Shown here piece by piece: positions 59,308 through 62,000 of a stretch of DNA of 62,000 nt; position 1 is the first letter of the stretch, and the number at the start of each line of letters is the position of its first letter. Origin of the DNA: Gnetum montanum (Eukaryota; Streptophyta; Gnetopsida; Gnetales; Gnetaceae). The position numbers and the translations under genes were made by a program. The stretch spans positions 1,070 to 63,069 of the forward strand of contig MNCI01008012.1 of the NCBI GenBank assembly GCA_015680685.1, written 5' to 3'. The notes under the pieces were generated by a model. That model ran no database searches. It was given only the letters and a program-made list of their open reading frames with translations, and was not told the DNA's origin.

Positions 59308-61790
59308 ATGTCTTCTTCTCATAGGAGTTCTTCTCTGCCCAAGTTTGATGGAGTTCATCAGTCGGTGCCCCAATAGTACAAAATGGTATATGCTCATCCT
59401 AATGAGTATGTACCCAATTTTAACTTCATCTTACACTAGGATGAACAACTATGGTGGTGTGACATGGAGGGAAATATCATGTTGTCACCAAATTGATCCA
59501 TTCCTGCAATGCTCCAACAAATGCTTATACAATGGGGTCTCCAAGAACTTCATGCTAAGTACGTTGTGCAAGATATAGATGCTAGGGATTATTGTCCCAC
59601 TAAGGCATAACATCTACAGGATCAATATCTAGAATAGTGTCATGAATCTCTGAAGGAAAAAGGATTTAATTATTTTCCATTCCTATTGTACCAAAAAGAT
59701 GATGGAGAGAGCTTCTCTAAGGGTTTTTCATTGAATGAAATTTCTCTCTTTGAATTCAATGAAGGAGGTCAAACCAAAACCTATAGTCCACAATTCACAA
59801 TCCCGGTTTTGTGAAAAATGTATCCAATGACAAAGAAGGATCCAAAGGGACAAGTCAAGGTAATGATGTAGATAGGAAATAAGATCGTGATCATGGTCAT
59901 GATCATTGAAGAGGTGGTAGTCAGCATGGTGATGGTGGTAGTCCTCCTTCCTCTTCACCTTCATCATCTTCTTCTTCTTTTGGTTCTAATCATAACTGCA
60001 AGTGATGTGACTGTAATGGAGGTAGCCAAAATGATTGACAAGACTAACATGATCAAAGGGACCATCAAGCAAGGTAAGACCAAGGGCATGAACATTCAAG
60101 AGAGGCACATTATCATGAATGAACTGATATTAGAGGTCATCATAGGTAGTATAATCATGACCTCAATGAGCCTTTGCTTGCTACCCAAAGTATGCTCAAC
60201 ATTGCAAAGGTAGTACAAATTCCAACAAGGCATGTAAAGGATAGTCAGATCAAGAGATTCGATATGAATAATATCCCTTGGTTCAAAGGAGGATATAACT
60301 CAGATTCATAGAACCATCTCCAAGCTTTCCAAGATGCATGTGCCTTGCAAAACATAGAGAATAAGTGAAAAAAACTTAAGTTGCTTCCATGGACACTCAT
60401 TAAAGAAGTAAAGAATTGGTACCAGTCCTTAGAACCAGAATCTATCATATGATGAAGTACAATGCTTGAAATATTCAATGACAAATATCAAACATATTCC
60501 AAAGTGTCCAACTTGAGAAGCATATCCAAGGATGGAAACAAGGAACATATGAATTCTTGGATGCCATAATAGATTGATACTATTTATTAATGCAAAAATT
60601 TCCTAGACATGGTTATTCTCAATAGGACCAACTTCACCACATTGTAGATAGGCTTCAATCTAAAACAAGAAGAACCCTTGGTGTTTATGCCCAAGGAAAG
60701 CTAGTAGATTTAAGTGTTCATCAAATCCAAAGATTAATCGAATAGGTAGCTAAAGAGGAAGGTGAATTAAGAAAAAGAGAAATTTCATAAGAGTATAATC
60801 ATGATCCTTCCATTCATAAGAGGGAGGTTCGATTCTGTGACAATAAGGAAGAATCAGCACTTAATGAGGTGGTGAATAGAAAAACCTTGCTACTCCAAAA
60901 ATTTCAATTTGAAATTAGAACCAAGTTTGATTAATTATGGAACTCCATGGATAGTATATTTCATGGTGTCATAAAAATTGCTAAAGATTCCAAAGAACAA
61001 GGTAGTCATCATGAGTGCAAAAGGCACAAGAAAGTTGGATGTGCCTATTAAAGAGGTAAGGGCAAGATTACTGTAATAGAAGAAGTTACAAGAAGTGAAT
61101 TAGATGATGATGGTGGATGTGACATCTACTAGTATGAACATCCTAAGGGATGTTACCTCATAGTGTTACACTTATAGGAATCTGTGGTGTATGCTTTAAA
61201 TCCACAACTCACACAAAGGAAAACACCTAGAAGATTGCCTTATCCTCAAGGAAATTCTAGGTAGTTCTAGTAGCAACAACAATATTATCCAAGAGGAACT
61301 CTTCTACAACAATATGAGTAGTATCAACAGTAGTAGCAACCACAATCATGGGCACTGGCACCACCAAAGTAGCAACATCCTTACTGATAACTTGATCCAT
61401 ATGGGTACTTTGTTCAGTAGCCCTTGTATCCATGTGATTCCTCCAATCATGTTTTCACTTTTCAACCTCACTACTACCCTTCTGATAATTACCAAGCACA
61501 TTCTCCACATGCAAGAAGAGATATGACCTCTTACCCTTATCCTTCGCCTATCCCTACACATCTTCCTCCTTCCTTGACATAGCTACCACCTACTCCACCT
61601 ATGTAGGGTGAACTCCCAACTCAATCACAACAATGCAATGCTACTAGGCCCATTAATCTTCAATTAGTTTATCAACCGAGTGGTTCAAATACTTGATCAA
61701 AGAAAAGACCTTTCCTCTGACCACGCAATCCGCCTAAGCCCTTACCTACACCTATAGTTGACAATCCTAAAAATGCTAGGAAGAGTTGAA
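59308..61790 (+). pseudogene. gag: Decayed gag of element H
   Basis: ATG at 59308 (MSSSHRSSSLPKFD). YAHPNEYVPNFNFILH.DEQ and GLQELHAKYVVQDIDARDY match element A's N-terminus. The core has FDMNNIPWFKGGYNSDS, LQAFQDACALQNIE and NWYQSLEPESI. YEHPKGCY near 61135 is the knuckle relic. Near 61262 the TAG after NSR aligns with the TAG ending A's gag. The Gln-rich tail reaches SKKRPF near 61700. Many TAG stops. Confidence 0.78.
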
Positions 61791-61809
61791 AATTCTTGAA
61801 AATTTCAAG

Positions 61810-62000
61810 TAAGAGCCCCTTAAACTAAAAATGCTACCAACCAACATGAAATATGTGTTCTGAAAAAAAGGGAAGTTGGTCATAATCAATGAAAATCTTG
61901 CTCCAAAATAAAAAAAGATGCTATTGAATGCAGTTGAAAAATGGTCAGTAGCTTTTTCCTGGTCATATCCTAAACTCACAAGAATTGATCTTAAGATATG
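61810..62000 (+). pseudogene. pol: Start of reverse transcriptase, element H (cut by window end)
   Basis: In the same frame as the gag ATG: EPLKLKMLPTNMKYVF, then KLVIINENLAPK and MLLNAVEKWSVAFSWSY followed by LTRIDLKI. This matches the N-terminal RT pattern of Athila-like elements (LKPLPxHLKYxFL...PVIIS..L...E..LL.VL...KxAIGWS...I.GI....C.HKI). Three stops interrupt it. The protease expected between gag and RT is missing, so there was a deletion near 61790. The RT catalytic residues lie beyond the window. Confidence 0.6.

Larger units (their letters stand above)
58295..62000 (+). mobile_element. Element H: gypsy-type element with gag and start of RT, 5' part
   Basis: 5' LTR, PBS, gag and the beginning of pol. 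The 3' part lies outside the window. It is nested in gag of element E, so GTTGG (58290-58294) would be the expected target duplication. This is the only gypsy element here with recognisable RT sequence. Confidence 0.85.

Overview
The window looks like nuclear DNA of a seed plant with a large, repeat-filled genome. A gymnosperm such as a conifer is my best guess, from the low gene density and the many old, nested, slowly decayed LTR retrotransposons; nothing here fixes the species. No ribosomal RNA, CRISPR array, operon or organelle gene was seen.

Layout. 1-12400: old AT-rich sequence with an interrupted ORF (103-615), a 60-bp inverted repeat bounded by single Ns, a slightly GC-richer island (1180-2010), an antisense LTR-like piece with a 45-bp minisatellite, a decayed antisense gag (7320-9000) and a 251-bp tandem duplication. 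12401-19103: element A, a complete LTR retrotransposon with intact gag (652 aa), a protease remnant, a 361-bp N gap and no visible reverse transcriptase. 23132-31927: element B (minus strand), inserted in a tRNA-like relic. 32203-40621: element C (plus strand), with a truncated 3' LTR. 41012-41967: solo LTR D. 42995-43776: the only convincing host gene, two exons encoding a small secreted protein. 44106 to the end: a nest in which element E (gypsy type) was hit by Copia element F (45852-58215) and by gypsy element H (58295 to the end), and F was hit by element G (48638-54840, minus strand).

A, B, C, D, E, G and H belong to one gypsy-type lineage. Where a PBS is visible it is tRNA-Asp-like, the LTRs typically run TGATGA...CTCATCA, and the U5 ends are shared. 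Their U3 regions carry reiterated short palindromes (GATATC, or TGACGTCA/TGACATCA-like) that differ between members. H reaches a recognisable reverse-transcriptase start at the window edge. B, C and G instead carry gag plus a second, roughly 930-codon ORF (a domain resembling the putative plant transposon protein family PF20167, then coiled coil) and no pol. In B and C this ORF2 follows a gag-proximal AATAAA, a strongly conserved short block, a TATA box with the same palindrome type as the element's own LTR, and a TTGCAG acceptor touching the ORF2 ATG. That suggests a separate second transcription unit inside a non-autonomous retrotransposon, and is the most interesting system in the window. 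Dead frames are broken mainly by TAG stops with few frameshifts, as expected from C-to-T deamination at methylated CAG (CHG) sites.
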